DNA from: Zeaxanthinibacter sp. PT1
GTDB taxonomy: Bacteria; Bacteroidota; Bacteroidia; Flavobacteriales; Flavobacteriaceae
Direction: 5' to 3'
DNA length: 64,000 bases
Assembly: GCF_028464225.1 (NCBI RefSeq)
Contig: NZ_JAQPCN010000006.1
Coordinates: forward strand, 83,715-147,714
Part shown: positions 45,474-53,978 of the stretch, one piece after another
Layout: each line of letters starts with the position of its first letter
Numbering within the stretch: position 1 is the first letter of the stretch
Translations under genes and position numbers: made by a program
The notes under the pieces: model-generated
Databases searched by the model: none
The model's input: only the letters and a program-made list of their open reading frames with translations
What the model was told of the DNA's origin: nothing

Positions 45474-46250
45474 CTAGCTGGCTTTGCGGGATTTTTTTCG
45501 TTCCAGGCTGGCTTTTAACTTCTCCATCAGGTCACTGGCGGCTGTAGGGGTTGTGTCCACTTGTTCCACTTTGGAAGATTTTCCGCTTTCTTTGGTTTCG
45601 ATAATCTTCATAAGTTGTTCATTATAAACATCTTTATACTTGGAAAAATCGAAAGAGCTAGTGTATTGTTCGATCAACGAGATGGCCATATCCACTTCTT
45701 TCTTCCCAACCTTGGCACCGGGAACTTCTAATTCCGCCGGATCGCGTATCTCATCCAGAAAGCGAATGAGGTACAGGACTAACACCTCCTCATATACTCC
45801 TATCAGGGTCAGATGTTCTTTCTGCCGCATGACGAAAGTTGCGACCCCGAGTTTTTTAGTTTTCGTAAGGGCCTTTAATAAGAGCTGGTAAGATTTCTCC
45901 CCGTCCTTTGCCGGTTTCAGGAAATAGGGTTTTTTAAACAGTACTTCAGCCACTTCTTCTTCATCCACGAATTCCTCGATATCGATAGTTTTACTTTTCT
46001 TCATGTTGGCCTGCTCAAAATCCTCGTCTTCTAGGACGATATAGGACTCATCTTTTTTATATCCTTTAACGATATCTCCCCATTCCACTTCCTTCCCGGT
46101 CTTTTCATTGACACGTTTATAACGGATCCGGGAAAGATCCCGTTTATCCAACATATCCAGGTCAAGTCTTCTTTCCTCCGAACCGGGAAAAACTTTTACG
46201 GGTATTGATACTAACCCGAAACTGATTGAACCATTCCAAACTGATCTCAT
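45474..46250 (-). CDS. ku: Ku homodimer DNA end-binding protein
   Basis: The 258-residue protein begins MRSVWNGSISFGLVSIPVKVF, given here as the hallmark RSVWNGSISFGLVSIP of bacterial Ku, and continues with HTH-free Ku-core features and a basic C-terminal tail (KASLERKKSRKAS). It binds double-strand DNA ends and recruits LigD, whose gene follows after 5 bases. Length is typical of single-Ku systems. The 390 bases upstream hold no clear gene. Confidence 0.96.
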   Translation of the reverse strand: MRSVWNGSISFGLVSIPVKVFPGSEERRLDLDMLDKRDLSRIRYKRVNEKTGKEVEWGDIVKGYKKDESYIVLEDEDFEQANMKKSKTIDIEEFVDEEEVAEVLFKKPYFLKPAKDGEKSYQLLLKALTKTKKLGVATFVMRQKEHLTLIGVYEEVLVLYLIRFLDEIRDPAELEVPGAKVGKKEVDMAISLIEQYTSSFDFSKYKDVYNEQLMKIIETKESGKSSKVEQVDTTPTAASDLMEKLKASLERKKSRKAS

Positions 46251-46640
46251 TTCTTTTCATTTTAATTATACCGGATAATCAGCCAAATAATGATCCCATC
46301 TGATCCAAGGTAAATAGCGATTGTCCATATGGCTGGCCAATACTACAGGAGTAAACCGTTGATTATTAAAAGGGGAATTCCTTTGGAAAATTACCTGTGT
46401 AATGCATAGCGTTAGTATTACTGGAAGATAGTAAGCCCGTTCGAAGAGAAGGAGCGCGAAACAAATAATTCTGTGTTCAGGGGAACAGAATCTCAATACT
46501 CTAAAATTCACACCTCTACGTATTATTAGTGTTTCAACTAATATCTCCTTGTATAAAGAACAGGATTTTGAGGAATGTTTTCAATATTGGGTGTAAATCA
46601 AATTGACTTATAAATAAACAATTTCTTAATATTTCTAATT
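46251..46640. other. Ku upstream region, no supported gene
   Basis: This divergent gap carries the start regions of ku and of the 559-residue membrane gene. A minus-strand frame of 81 codons (46266-46511) is present but has an improbable composition and no recognisable domain. No TAnnTTTG box could be placed with confidence. Confidence 0.55.
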
Positions 46641-48320
46641 ATGAGCACTTCATATAGTTTGCTTTCAAGCCTATCATTAGTTCAACAGTCTTACGTTCCG
46701 GATGAAGTTTTGGTGGATCCCAGTTTCTTCATGGTCATCCTGGCAGGTGTTATTTTGGCGCTTGCTTTCCAGTTTGTCTTAACGATCATATCGGTAGCGG
46801 TAGGGGTCACTTCGATAGGAGACCTGAAAAAAAGCTTTGTTGCTGCGCAGGTACAACAGGAACACCCAGAGCACAAGTTACACTCGGATCAAGATTCAAA
46901 TGATGATGATTCCGATTCCTCCATGGGTGTAAAGATCACCGCCGGATTCGGAATCTGGAGTTTAATAACCACTGCCTTATCACTATTCTTTGCAAGCTGG
47001 TTGGCATTTAACCTCAATATAGTTGAAAGCACAGGGACCAATGTGACGATAGCCCTGGTGATCTGGTCTTTGTTTTTCCTCATTCTCTTTTATCTCGAAG
47101 CAAAAATGGCCAGGACCCTAGTAGGTAGTTTAATTACCGCCGCTACTTCAGGTTTAAAGGCTTCGGCCGGTGCAGTAGGATCACTTTTCAGCACCTCAAA
47201 GGAAAAACGGGTAGAACGGGTCATCGATAGTACGATTGACCGCGTACGAGCAGAAGTTGATGCAGGGGTGGATACGGAAAAAATCGCCAATGTGCTCGAT
47301 GATTTCCTGAACCGCCTGGATCAGAGAATCCCGGATCTAACTAACCTGAAATCCGACCTGGAAGATATCGCTAAGAAATCCAGGAGCAAGAACTTATCCG
47401 GTAAATGGATGGCTGTACAACAAGTGGTTAATACTGCCATTGATAAGAATGAGAAAAGCGGGGACCCCGATAAGAAAAAAAAGGCAACCCAGCTTAAAGA
47501 ACTTGTCAATAAGATTAGTACAGAGATGGATAACAGTAGCAATAAGACTGAAGGGGTGAAAAATATCCTGGAATCCTTTACTTCCGTGGAGCGAGACGAA
47601 ATAAATCACCGTCACCGACAGATCGAGGATTACCTTGGGAAGGCAAAAGAAAAAGACCTTACCTCCTCCAGCCTTAAGGAAAGTTTACAACCTTATATAA
47701 ACGACCCGTCCATGGTTCGTTCCCTGGTTGAAGACAATTTCAGCAGCCTGGACCGGCAAAAAATCATTGAAACCCTGGATAAGAATACCAACATTGAAAG
47801 GGATCAATTGGAAAAGCATGCTGATACAGTGGATGAATTTATCCGAAAGGCAGCCCGGGAATTTGACAAGGAGAATGAAGACCGTCTTACTAAGAGAGTA
47901 GAAGGTCGCGTAGCCGATTTCTTTGACGGCACCGGCAAGCCGGAGCTGAATTATGCTGTCCTAAAGCAGGATGTGAAACGTATCCTGGACAACCCCAAGG
48001 ACTCACTCAACATTCTCCAGAGCAGGTTGCAGACCTTTGACAAGGATACTGTTAGAGCCCTTGTAACGAATAACAGGCATGTGAATGATGAGCATATCGA
48101 TAAGGTCGTAGAGACTATTGAAAAAAGCAGAACTGAAGTTGAAGACAAGGTCAACTTGATTCAACGCAAATCCCGGGAACGGATCGAGTTACTTAAACGA
48201 AAAGCTGTCATCCGTGCGGAGCACGCCAGGAAGACTGCAATTGCTGCCGCGTGGTGGTTAGTTGCCTCCGCTATCATATCAGGAGTTGCTGCCGTAGCAG
48301 GTGGTATCGCAGCGCTGTAA
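46641..48320 (+). CDS. Large membrane protein of unknown function with helical repeats
   Basis: The 559-residue protein has three hydrophobic segments in the first third (about residues 28-52, 98-120 and 128-150) and one at the C-terminus (about 535-557). An Asp/Ser-rich acidic linker (about 78-92) lies between the first two. The central part is charged and alpha-helical, with repeated blocks starting near residues 312, 366 and 466 of the type F(T/S)-x-(V/L)-(E/D)-R...., for example FDKDTVRALVTNN. Similar repeats occur, as I recall, in cyanobacterial membrane proteins of unknown role. It is next to Ku-LigD but divergent from it. I do not recognise a function. Confidence 0.75.
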   Translation: MSTSYSLLSSLSLVQQSYVPDEVLVDPSFFMVILAGVILALAFQFVLTIISVAVGVTSIGDLKKSFVAAQVQQEHPEHKLHSDQDSNDDDSDSSMGVKITAGFGIWSLITTALSLFFASWLAFNLNIVESTGTNVTIALVIWSLFFLILFYLEAKMARTLVGSLITAATSGLKASAGAVGSLFSTSKEKRVERVIDSTIDRVRAEVDAGVDTEKIANVLDDFLNRLDQRIPDLTNLKSDLEDIAKKSRSKNLSGKWMAVQQVVNTAIDKNEKSGDPDKKKKATQLKELVNKISTEMDNSSNKTEGVKNILESFTSVERDEINHRHRQIEDYLGKAKEKDLTSSSLKESLQPYINDPSMVRSLVEDNFSSLDRQKIIETLDKNTNIERDQLEKHADTVDEFIRKAAREFDKENEDRLTKRVEGRVADFFDGTGKPELNYAVLKQDVKRILDNPKDSLNILQSRLQTFDKDTVRALVTNNRHVNDEHIDKVVETIEKSRTEVEDKVNLIQRKSRERIELLKRKAVIRAEHARKTAIAAAWWLVASAIISGVAAVAGGIAAL

Positions 48321-48342
48321 ATGAATTAGAAGTTGCCTTCAT

Positions 48343-48372
48343 TAAAAAAAACCTCCCTGCTGGGAGGTTTTT
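48343..48372 (+). terminator. Intrinsic terminator after the 559-residue membrane gene
   Basis: CCTCCC and GGGAGG pair around TGCT, extended by A/T pairs on both sides, and are followed by a run of T. It lies 22 bases past the stop. Confidence 0.9.
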
Positions 48373-48489
48373 TAATTATACTGAATCCCGGAATTGAGAA
48401 TATATGACTCCTGACAGAGAACGGTCAAGCGGTTGAATAATAAATACCAGGACCCTTTTTCCATTTAACCCTTAAAGCTCCAATTAGAA

Positions 48490-49150
48490 GTGCCCTGTTG
48501 GATTGAATATCCATCGGAAAACCGCTACTGCAACCCTGCCATAGGCAGGCAGGTAAAAACCCACAGCCTACTGGCGAAGCCTGTGCTTTTTTCATTTACC
48601 GTTACCACTGGTAAGTTCTTAAATACTGACTTTGAATTTGCTCAACTGGATTGGATATCCATCGGGAAACCGCTACTGCAACTAAAAACCCACAGCCTGC
48701 TGGCGCAGCCTGTGCTTTTTTCATTTACCCTTACCACTGGTAAGTTCTTAAATACTGACTTTGAATTAGCTCAACTGGATTGGATATCCATCGGAAAACC
48801 GCTACTGCAACTAAAAACCTACAGCCTGCTGGCGCAGCCTGTGCTTTTTTCATTTACCGTTACCACTGGTAAGTTCTTAAATACTGACTTTGAATTTGCT
48901 CAACTGGATTGGATATCCATCGGGAAACCGCTACTGCAACTAAAAACCCACAGCCTGCTGGCGCAGCCTGTGCTTTTTTCATTTACCAGCTCAGGCCTGA
49001 GCAAGCTCTTGAATGCTGAATTCGAATTGTTCTACTGGATTGGATATCCATCGGGAAACCGCTACTGCAACTAAAAACCCACAGCCTGCTGGCGCAGCCT
49101 ATGCTTTTTTCATTTACCAGCTCAGGCCTGAGCAAGCTCGGCCACGCTGG
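48490..49150. repeat. Tandem repeat array, about 129-bp period, next to tRNA-Val(TAC)
   Basis: Five copies of GGATTGGATATCC or a close variant begin at 48500, 48648, 48777, 48906 and 49037, giving spacings of 148, 129, 129 and 131 bases. Each unit holds ACCGCTACTGCAA, AAAACCC and a hairpin (CACAGCCTGC / GCAGCCTGTG with one mismatch) that runs into TTTTTT. The first unit has 19 extra bases (CCTGCCATAGGCAGGCAGG) matching the corresponding hairpin of the 36-kb array. Because 129 is divisible by three, a frame of 194 codons stays open, but no product is supported. Confidence 0.92.
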
Positions 49151-49154
49151 TAAA

Positions 49155-49188
49155 TGAAAAAACCCACTCCAGAAGGAGTGGGTTTTTG
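49155..49188 (-). terminator. Intrinsic terminator of tRNA-Val(TAC)
   Basis: AACCCACTCC and GGAGTGGGTT form a 10-base-pair stem with a 4-base loop; A residues on the left become a T run for minus-strand transcripts. It lies 8 bases past the tRNA 3' end. Confidence 0.9.
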
Positions 49189-49195
49189 AATGATG

Positions 49196-49270
49196 TGGGC
49201 CCTACTGGATTCGAACCAGTGACCCCCTGCTTGTAAGGCAGGTGCTCTGAACCAACTGAGCTAAGAGCCC
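49196..49270 (-). tRNA. tRNA-Val (anticodon TAC)
   Basis: The 75-nucleotide cloverleaf has acceptor GGGCTCT/AGGGCCC (one G-U pair), D-arm GCTC/GAGC, anticodon stem CCTGC/GCAGG with loop CTTACAA (anticodon TAC), and T-arm ACTGG/CCAGT with TTCGAAT. Discriminator A; CCA is not encoded. It shares long blocks with tRNA-Val(GAC), including 15 bases across the T-arm. Confidence 0.95.
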
Positions 49271-49282
49271 CAAATCGGAGTG

Positions 49283-49312
49283 CAAATATAGAATAGATTT
49301 TTGTTACCCAAA
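49283..49312 (-). promoter_or_regulatory. Bacteroidota-type promoter of tRNA-Val(TAC)
   Basis: On the minus strand TTTG (49312-49309) and TATATTTG (49290-49283) are separated by 18 bases, matching the -33/-7 consensus. The tRNA begins 12 bases downstream of the -7 box. Confidence 0.75.
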
Positions 49313-49332
49313 ACAAAAAACGAAAAAAAATA

Positions 49333-50544
49333 TTACAGAACATCTGCGACGGTGAAAGTACTGCCTCCGACATAAATGAGATCTTTGGCAGCGGCCTTTG
49401 ACAAAGCGTATTCAAGCGCCTCAGGAACAGAGGTGTAAATATCTCCCCGTAGCCCGTAATGAGCAGCCTTTTCCCTGAGCAGTTCGCTATCCAGTCCTCT
49501 TGGAATATCCGGACGAGAAAAATAAAACTTAGCATTTTTAGGAAATAAAGGTAAAATCAGGTCTAGATTCTTCTCTTTCACAAATCCCAGTACCAAGTGA
49601 AGAACATCGTACTCCTCAGTTAGTAACTGTTGCATGGTCAGGGCTAACCCCTCCTTGTTGTGAGCAGTGTCATATATGAGCTTAGGAGATTGCTGAACAA
49701 TTTGCCAGCGCCCCTTTAACCCTGTATTCTCTATAACCTTCAAAAACCCCTCAGCGATATGCTTTGGAGACACGGTGAAGTTCTCCAGTTGCCGCAGGGT
49801 CTTTATTACGCCCTTCATGTTCTTTTCCTGGTATGCTCCCAGCAGGGCCGTCTTGTAGGGATTAGTCACTTCCTTATCAGCGTAAACCAGTTTTGATCCC
49901 AATTCTTTGGCTATTGCCTGATAGACAGGCGCAGCCTCTTCCTGCCATTCGCTCACCACTACCGGGATTCCTGGCTTTATGATCCCTGCTTTTTCACGGG
50001 TAATTTTACTGATAGAATCTCCCAGCATCTCGGTATGGTCTAAACCGATGTTTGTAATCAGGGATACTTCAGGGGTTATAATATTCGTGGAATCCAAACG
50101 TCCGCCAAGACCAACTTCGATCACAGCGATATCCACTCCTTCCCTGGCAAAGTGGTTAAATGCCATCCCAACTGTCATTTCAAAAAATGAAAGTTTTTTC
50201 TCATCAAGGAACACTTTGTTTTTACGGATAAAATCAACCACCCGCTCTTCAGCGATCATGGTTCCATTAATCCGGATGCGTTCCCTGAAATCTTTAAGAT
50301 GAGGTGAGGTGTAAAGTCCAACTTTATACCCGGCTTCTTGCAGTACTGATGCCAGGAGGTGGCTACTGGATCCTTTTCCATTGGTTCCGGCAACGTGAAT
50401 ACTTTTAAACTTGAGTTCTGGCTTATCGAGATGATCAGAGAAGCAGCGGATATTATCCAGTTTCCCGTTATAGGCCGAAGCCCCTTTCTGTTGGTACATG
50501 GGTAGTTGTGAAAACATCCAGTCTAATGTTTCCTGGTACGTCAT
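49333..50544 (-). CDS. folC: Bifunctional folylpolyglutamate synthase/dihydrofolate synthase
   Basis: The 403-residue protein, from the ATG at 50544, begins MTYQETLDWMFSQLPMYQ and has the Mur-like ATP loop VAGTNGKGSSSH, EVGLGGRLDSTN and LIYDTAHNKEG. FolC joins glutamate to dihydropteroate and extends folate with further glutamates. A start 13 codons upstream is possible but does not match the usual N-terminus. It is the last gene of the exbB-exbD-tonB run. Confidence 0.94.
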   Translation of the reverse strand: MTYQETLDWMFSQLPMYQQKGASAYNGKLDNIRCFSDHLDKPELKFKSIHVAGTNGKGSSSHLLASVLQEAGYKVGLYTSPHLKDFRERIRINGTMIAEERVVDFIRKNKVFLDEKKLSFFEMTVGMAFNHFAREGVDIAVIEVGLGGRLDSTNIITPEVSLITNIGLDHTEMLGDSISKITREKAGIIKPGIPVVVSEWQEEAAPVYQAIAKELGSKLVYADKEVTNPYKTALLGAYQEKNMKGVIKTLRQLENFTVSPKHIAEGFLKVIENTGLKGRWQIVQQSPKLIYDTAHNKEGLALTMQQLLTEEYDVLHLVLGFVKEKNLDLILPLFPKNAKFYFSRPDIPRGLDSELLREKAAHYGLRGDIYTSVPEALEYALSKAAAKDLIYVGGSTFTVADVL

Positions 50545-50610
50545 AGGAGAACCTTGAAGGTCCAAATGTACATAATTAGCCATTTAGATGAACGAAGATT
50601 TTTTAGATGG

Positions 50611-51498
50611 CTATTCCCCCAACTTAAAGTTGACCACGACAAAACCGATTTGCTGGCCAGGGGCTTTGGAATCCAGGTTCCACTTATGTAGAAATGCTGT
50701 TTTAGTCGCCGGTTCTAGAAGACAAGCATGATTATTCGTAGTTCCTTTAACCCCCGGAGTGGCATCGATAACTTTTCCGCTTCGATCCACGACTATCCTT
50801 ACCACAACCCTTCCTTCCTGGTTACAGTCTTGCTGCACCTTTCCTTTGCTGACGAGTGATCGACCACTAAGGCCATAACCTCCTGTACCTGTACCGGTTC
50901 CGGGACTGCCGTAATAGGTCGTAGAATAAGGATCTCCATCCGGCTGACCTTTGTCACCGGGCTGCCGGTCATCGCCTTCACTACCACTTGCCTGACCTTC
51001 AGAATTATTGATCCCACCAATCATGGCGTCAATTTTCCTTTTCTTTGCTTCTTGTTCCTGCCGGGCCCTCTCTTCAGCTGCCTTCTTTTCTCTGGCCAAT
51101 TGCTCGGCCTTTGCTTTTTTAGCGGCTTCTGCCTTCTGTTTCTCTGCTTTCTCCTGGTTAATACGGATAGCTTCTTCCTCTTCACGAGTCAGCAGTTTTT
51201 CGGCGGGTTCTTCTGCTGCTACATCTTCTGTCACTTCTTCTGCAGGCGCAGCCTCTTCCTCCTTAACGGGCTGTGCTTCTTCAACTGGGGTGTCAGTGGG
51301 TTGTGATGCTACTTTTTGTTTGGGTTGTTCGTTGCCCATGCCAAATTCCATGGTGCCAAAATTCACAGTGATACCGTTCTCTATTGGCGGGTCCATATAG
51401 GTAAGTCCTATGTAGAACATCAATAGCAGCAGTACACTTAACAAGACTGTCGTAAGTGTAAAGGATTTTTTCTTGTGTCTCGTATCTAGCAGCGACAT
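50611..51498 (-). CDS. TonB-like energy transducer
   Basis: The 295-residue protein has one N-terminal membrane segment (about residues 13-34), a long Glu/Ala/Lys-rich coiled region (about 85-160), a Gly/Thr/Ser-rich linker and a C-terminal TonB-like domain (VVVRIVVDRSGKVIDATPG). It probably transmits proton-motive force from ExbB-ExbD to outer-membrane receptors. The canonical Pro-rich spacer of enterobacterial TonB is replaced by the charged coil. It shares one base with the end of exbD. Confidence 0.88.
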   Translation of the reverse strand: MSLLDTRHKKKSFTLTTVLLSVLLLLMFYIGLTYMDPPIENGITVNFGTMEFGMGNEQPKQKVASQPTDTPVEEAQPVKEEEAAPAEEVTEDVAAEEPAEKLLTREEEEAIRINQEKAEKQKAEAAKKAKAEQLAREKKAAEERARQEQEAKKRKIDAMIGGINNSEGQASGSEGDDRQPGDKGQPDGDPYSTTYYGSPGTGTGTGGYGLSGRSLVSKGKVQQDCNQEGRVVVRIVVDRSGKVIDATPGVKGTTNNHACLLEPATKTAFLHKWNLDSKAPGQQIGFVVVNFKLGE

Positions 51499-51884
51499 TA
51501 ATTAGGGCGCACAGCCAGGATCACTTTGTAATTATTCCTATTGGCAATGTCCATAACGCTTACAGCCTCTTTAATGGCTACGCTCTCTTCTGCCCTAAGA
51601 ATAATAGTAGGGTTCTCCTTATCTGCCAGTGCTTTTTTTAATTCAATTTCAATGTATTCTCCATTTATCCGCTCAGAGTCCACGAAATATTCCAAATTAC
51701 GGTTTATGGTAACGGATACATTCTGTGTATTGGTCGATTTACCTTTTGCCTTTGGTAATAAAAGATCTAAAGCATTCGGTGAATTCGCTGTGAGCATGAA
51801 AAAGATGAGCAACAGGAAAACGATGTCTGTCATTGACGACATGCTGAATTCCGGGCTAATCTTATTTCTTCCTTTTAGTTTCAT
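51498..51884 (-). CDS. exbD: Biopolymer transport protein ExbD
   Basis: The 128-residue protein has one N-terminal membrane helix with the functional Asp in SSMTDIVFLLLIFFML and a periplasmic domain ending in ANRNNYKVILAVRPN. It forms the proton channel with ExbB and energises TonB. It lies 8 bases after exbB and overlaps the tonB-like gene by one base, so the three subunits are translated together. Confidence 0.95.
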   Translation of the reverse strand: MKLKGRNKISPEFSMSSMTDIVFLLLIFFMLTANSPNALDLLLPKAKGKSTNTQNVSVTINRNLEYFVDSERINGEYIEIELKKALADKENPTIILRAEESVAIKEAVSVMDIANRNNYKVILAVRPN

Positions 51885-51892
51885 AGCGTTTA

Positions 51893-52585
51893 TTAAACCG
51901 GTTCGTTCAACAAATCCAGAAATTCTACAGCGTTGGCTTCCATCTTATGGACCACTTTATCTGTCCTGATCACTAGGTGGTTGTAGCCCATATAAGCGAT
52001 AATACCTACGACCAATCCTGCCACAGTAGTGGTCATTGCTGTATAGATTCCGGATGCCAATGCTCCCATTTCTGCCTGACCTCCACTGCTGGCCATCTGG
52101 TGAAATGCAAGGATCATACCGATCACGGTACCAAGGAACCCAATCATGGGTGCAGCACCTGCAATGGTAGCCAGTATATTTACATTCTTTTCAAGTTTGT
52201 AGACTTCGAGAGTACCGGCATTCTCAATAGCCGTATTAATATCATCAAGAGGTTTCCCGATTCGGGAGATTCCTTTCTCAGTCAAACGGGCCACCGGTGA
52301 GTCTGTCTGAGCGCAAAGAATTTTAGCCGCTTCCAGCTTCCCGGTCATTACATGATCCCTGATCTGGTTCATAAAATTCTTGTCGATCTGGGACGCGGCT
52401 TTAACCGCTAGAAGACGCTCAAAATAGATATAGAGCGCTACGGCCAACATGGCAAATAACACAGAAATGATGACGATACTTCCCGTACCACCATTAAAAA
52501 TTAAGTCGATGACAGAGAGTGTTTTCTCCTCCGAAACCAGTTCCCCAACTTGAGCTTCGTCAACGAGTTCTTGAAACAAAACCAT
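51893..52585 (-). CDS. exbB: MotA/TolQ/ExbB proton channel protein
   Basis: The 230-residue protein has three membrane segments (about residues 33-56, 133-160 and 180-203), with the channel features ATIAGAAPMIGFLGTVIGMILAF and ASGIYTAMTTTVAGLVVGI, split here at their conserved cores GFLGTVIGM and TAMTTTVAG. It is the proton-channel partner of ExbD. Its ATG lies 6 bases past a strong promoter -7 box, so the mRNA leader is very short or absent. Confidence 0.95.
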   Translation of the reverse strand: MVLFQELVDEAQVGELVSEEKTLSVIDLIFNGGTGSIVIISVLFAMLAVALYIYFERLLAVKAASQIDKNFMNQIRDHVMTGKLEAAKILCAQTDSPVARLTEKGISRIGKPLDDINTAIENAGTLEVYKLEKNVNILATIAGAAPMIGFLGTVIGMILAFHQMASSGGQAEMGALASGIYTAMTTTVAGLVVGIIAYMGYNHLVIRTDKVVHKMEANAVEFLDLLNEPV

Positions 52586-52590
52586 ATATG

Positions 52591-52620
52591 CAAAATTAAG
52601 TTCGCCCTATTAACGGCAAA
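52591..52620 (-). promoter_or_regulatory. Bacteroidota-type promoter of exbB-exbD-tonB
   Basis: On the minus strand TTTG (52620-52617) and TAATTTTG (52598-52591) are separated by 18 bases. The exbB start codon begins at 52585, right at the expected transcription start. Confidence 0.75.
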
Positions 52621-52632
52621 TAACGGAATAAA

Positions 52633-53967
52633 TTATGCGTGAATTACAAAATCACGTAATAACATGAATACCACCGCACCTGCAGCAAACCCTACAAACG
52701 CCAGCCATGCTATCTTTTTCAGGTACCAGAAAAAATCAATTTTTTCCATCCCCATGGCTACAACTCCTGCTGCTGAACCAATAATGAGCATACTACCACC
52801 TGTTCCTGCTGAATAAGCGATGAAATGCCAAAGCGGACTATCCATACTTTGTGAGAACATCCCCATACTGGCTGCCACAAGGGGCACATTATCAATAATG
52901 GCAGAACCTATTCCCAGTAACATCACAACGATATCCGTATTGGGTATGGCTGCATTCATGCTTTCGGCGTAATTAAACAGGTATCCCAAGGATTCCAGGG
53001 CCGCCACAGCGAGAAGAATTCCTAAGAAGAACAGTATACTGGGTAATTCGATTTTAGAAAGTGCCTTATGAACCGGGCTGTGATGGGCCGCAGCTTCACT
53101 TTCCTCATCCACATTGGAAATACTGAATTTAGAGCTACTGTAGATTTCCGCAAATGTAGCCACCAGAGCAAGGGAAAGCATCATTCCCACATAAGGTGGT
53201 AAGTGTGTAATGGTTTTAAAAAACGGAACAAATACGATTGACCCCAAACCAAGATAAAGCATAGTCGCTCCATGGGGAGATTTGGGCGCATCCAATCCCT
53301 CCACATTACTTTCGATATGGCCTTGAAAAACCTTCATCTTGCTCACTATAAACGTAGGCACCAGCATACAGACAATAGAAGGCAATAGAACATGTATTAC
53401 TAATTGCCCTGCGGATACCTTATCAGCTATCCAAAGCATGGTGGTCGTCACATCTCCAATGGGAGACCAAGCTCCACCGGCATTGGCGTTAACGATGATA
53501 AGACCTGCAAACCACAACCGTGTCTCGCGGTCCTTGATCACCTTCTGAAGAATTGTGACCAGCACTATCGTTGCCGTAAGGTTATCAATTATCGCGGACA
53601 GTATGAAAGCCAAAATTGAAAAAAGCCATAACAATTTTGTCTTCTTCGTGGTCTTTATATAGCCTTTGATTGTTGCGAAGCCATCAAAATAATCTATGAT
53701 CTCCACTATGGTCATCGCCCCGAGTAAGAAGACAAGAATCTCCGCGGTTTTCCCAAGATGATGCAGTAGCATCTCATCCAGGTGAGAGGGTTCCAACTGC
53801 TTTAGTTCCGCATTGACTTCAAAAACCGGGAGATGTGCCAGGGCAATAATAGCCCACAGAATGGCCATCATTGCAAGTGCCGGGATCAGTTTGTCAATTT
53901 TTAGATTATGTTCTAGGGTAATGGCAAGATAACCCGCCAGGAAGACGATAATTATAATGGTTTCCAT
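52633..53967 (-). CDS. nhaD: Sodium:proton antiporter NhaD
   Basis: The 444-residue protein has about twelve membrane segments and NhaD-type motifs: ETAEILVFLLGAMTIVEIID-like GAMTIVEIIDYF, NLTATIVLVTI and NANAGGAWSPIGDVTTTMLW, the last typical of the NhaD group. It exchanges sodium for protons across the inner membrane, in line with a marine habitat. It is 11 bases after the amino-acid dehydrogenase gene, so the two are likely co-transcribed. Confidence 0.92.
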   Translation of the reverse strand: METIIIIVFLAGYLAITLEHNLKIDKLIPALAMMAILWAIIALAHLPVFEVNAELKQLEPSHLDEMLLHHLGKTAEILVFLLGAMTIVEIIDYFDGFATIKGYIKTTKKTKLLWLFSILAFILSAIIDNLTATIVLVTILQKVIKDRETRLWFAGLIIVNANAGGAWSPIGDVTTTMLWIADKVSAGQLVIHVLLPSIVCMLVPTFIVSKMKVFQGHIESNVEGLDAPKSPHGATMLYLGLGSIVFVPFFKTITHLPPYVGMMLSLALVATFAEIYSSSKFSISNVDEESEAAAHHSPVHKALSKIELPSILFFLGILLAVAALESLGYLFNYAESMNAAIPNTDIVVMLLGIGSAIIDNVPLVAASMGMFSQSMDSPLWHFIAYSAGTGGSMLIIGSAAGVVAMGMEKIDFFWYLKKIAWLAFVGFAAGAVVFMLLRDFVIHA

Positions 53968-53978
53968 AAAGTTGGTTT

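Noticed and set aside
46266..46511. An 81-codon minus-strand frame upstream of ku
   Set aside because: No domain, odd composition, and it would occupy the ku leader. Nothing supports translation.
48490..49074. A plus-strand frame of 194 codons made of 43-residue repeats
   Set aside because: The repeat period of 129 bp keeps the frame open by arithmetic. The frame spans terminator hairpins, changes with the irregular first and last units, and resembles no protein.
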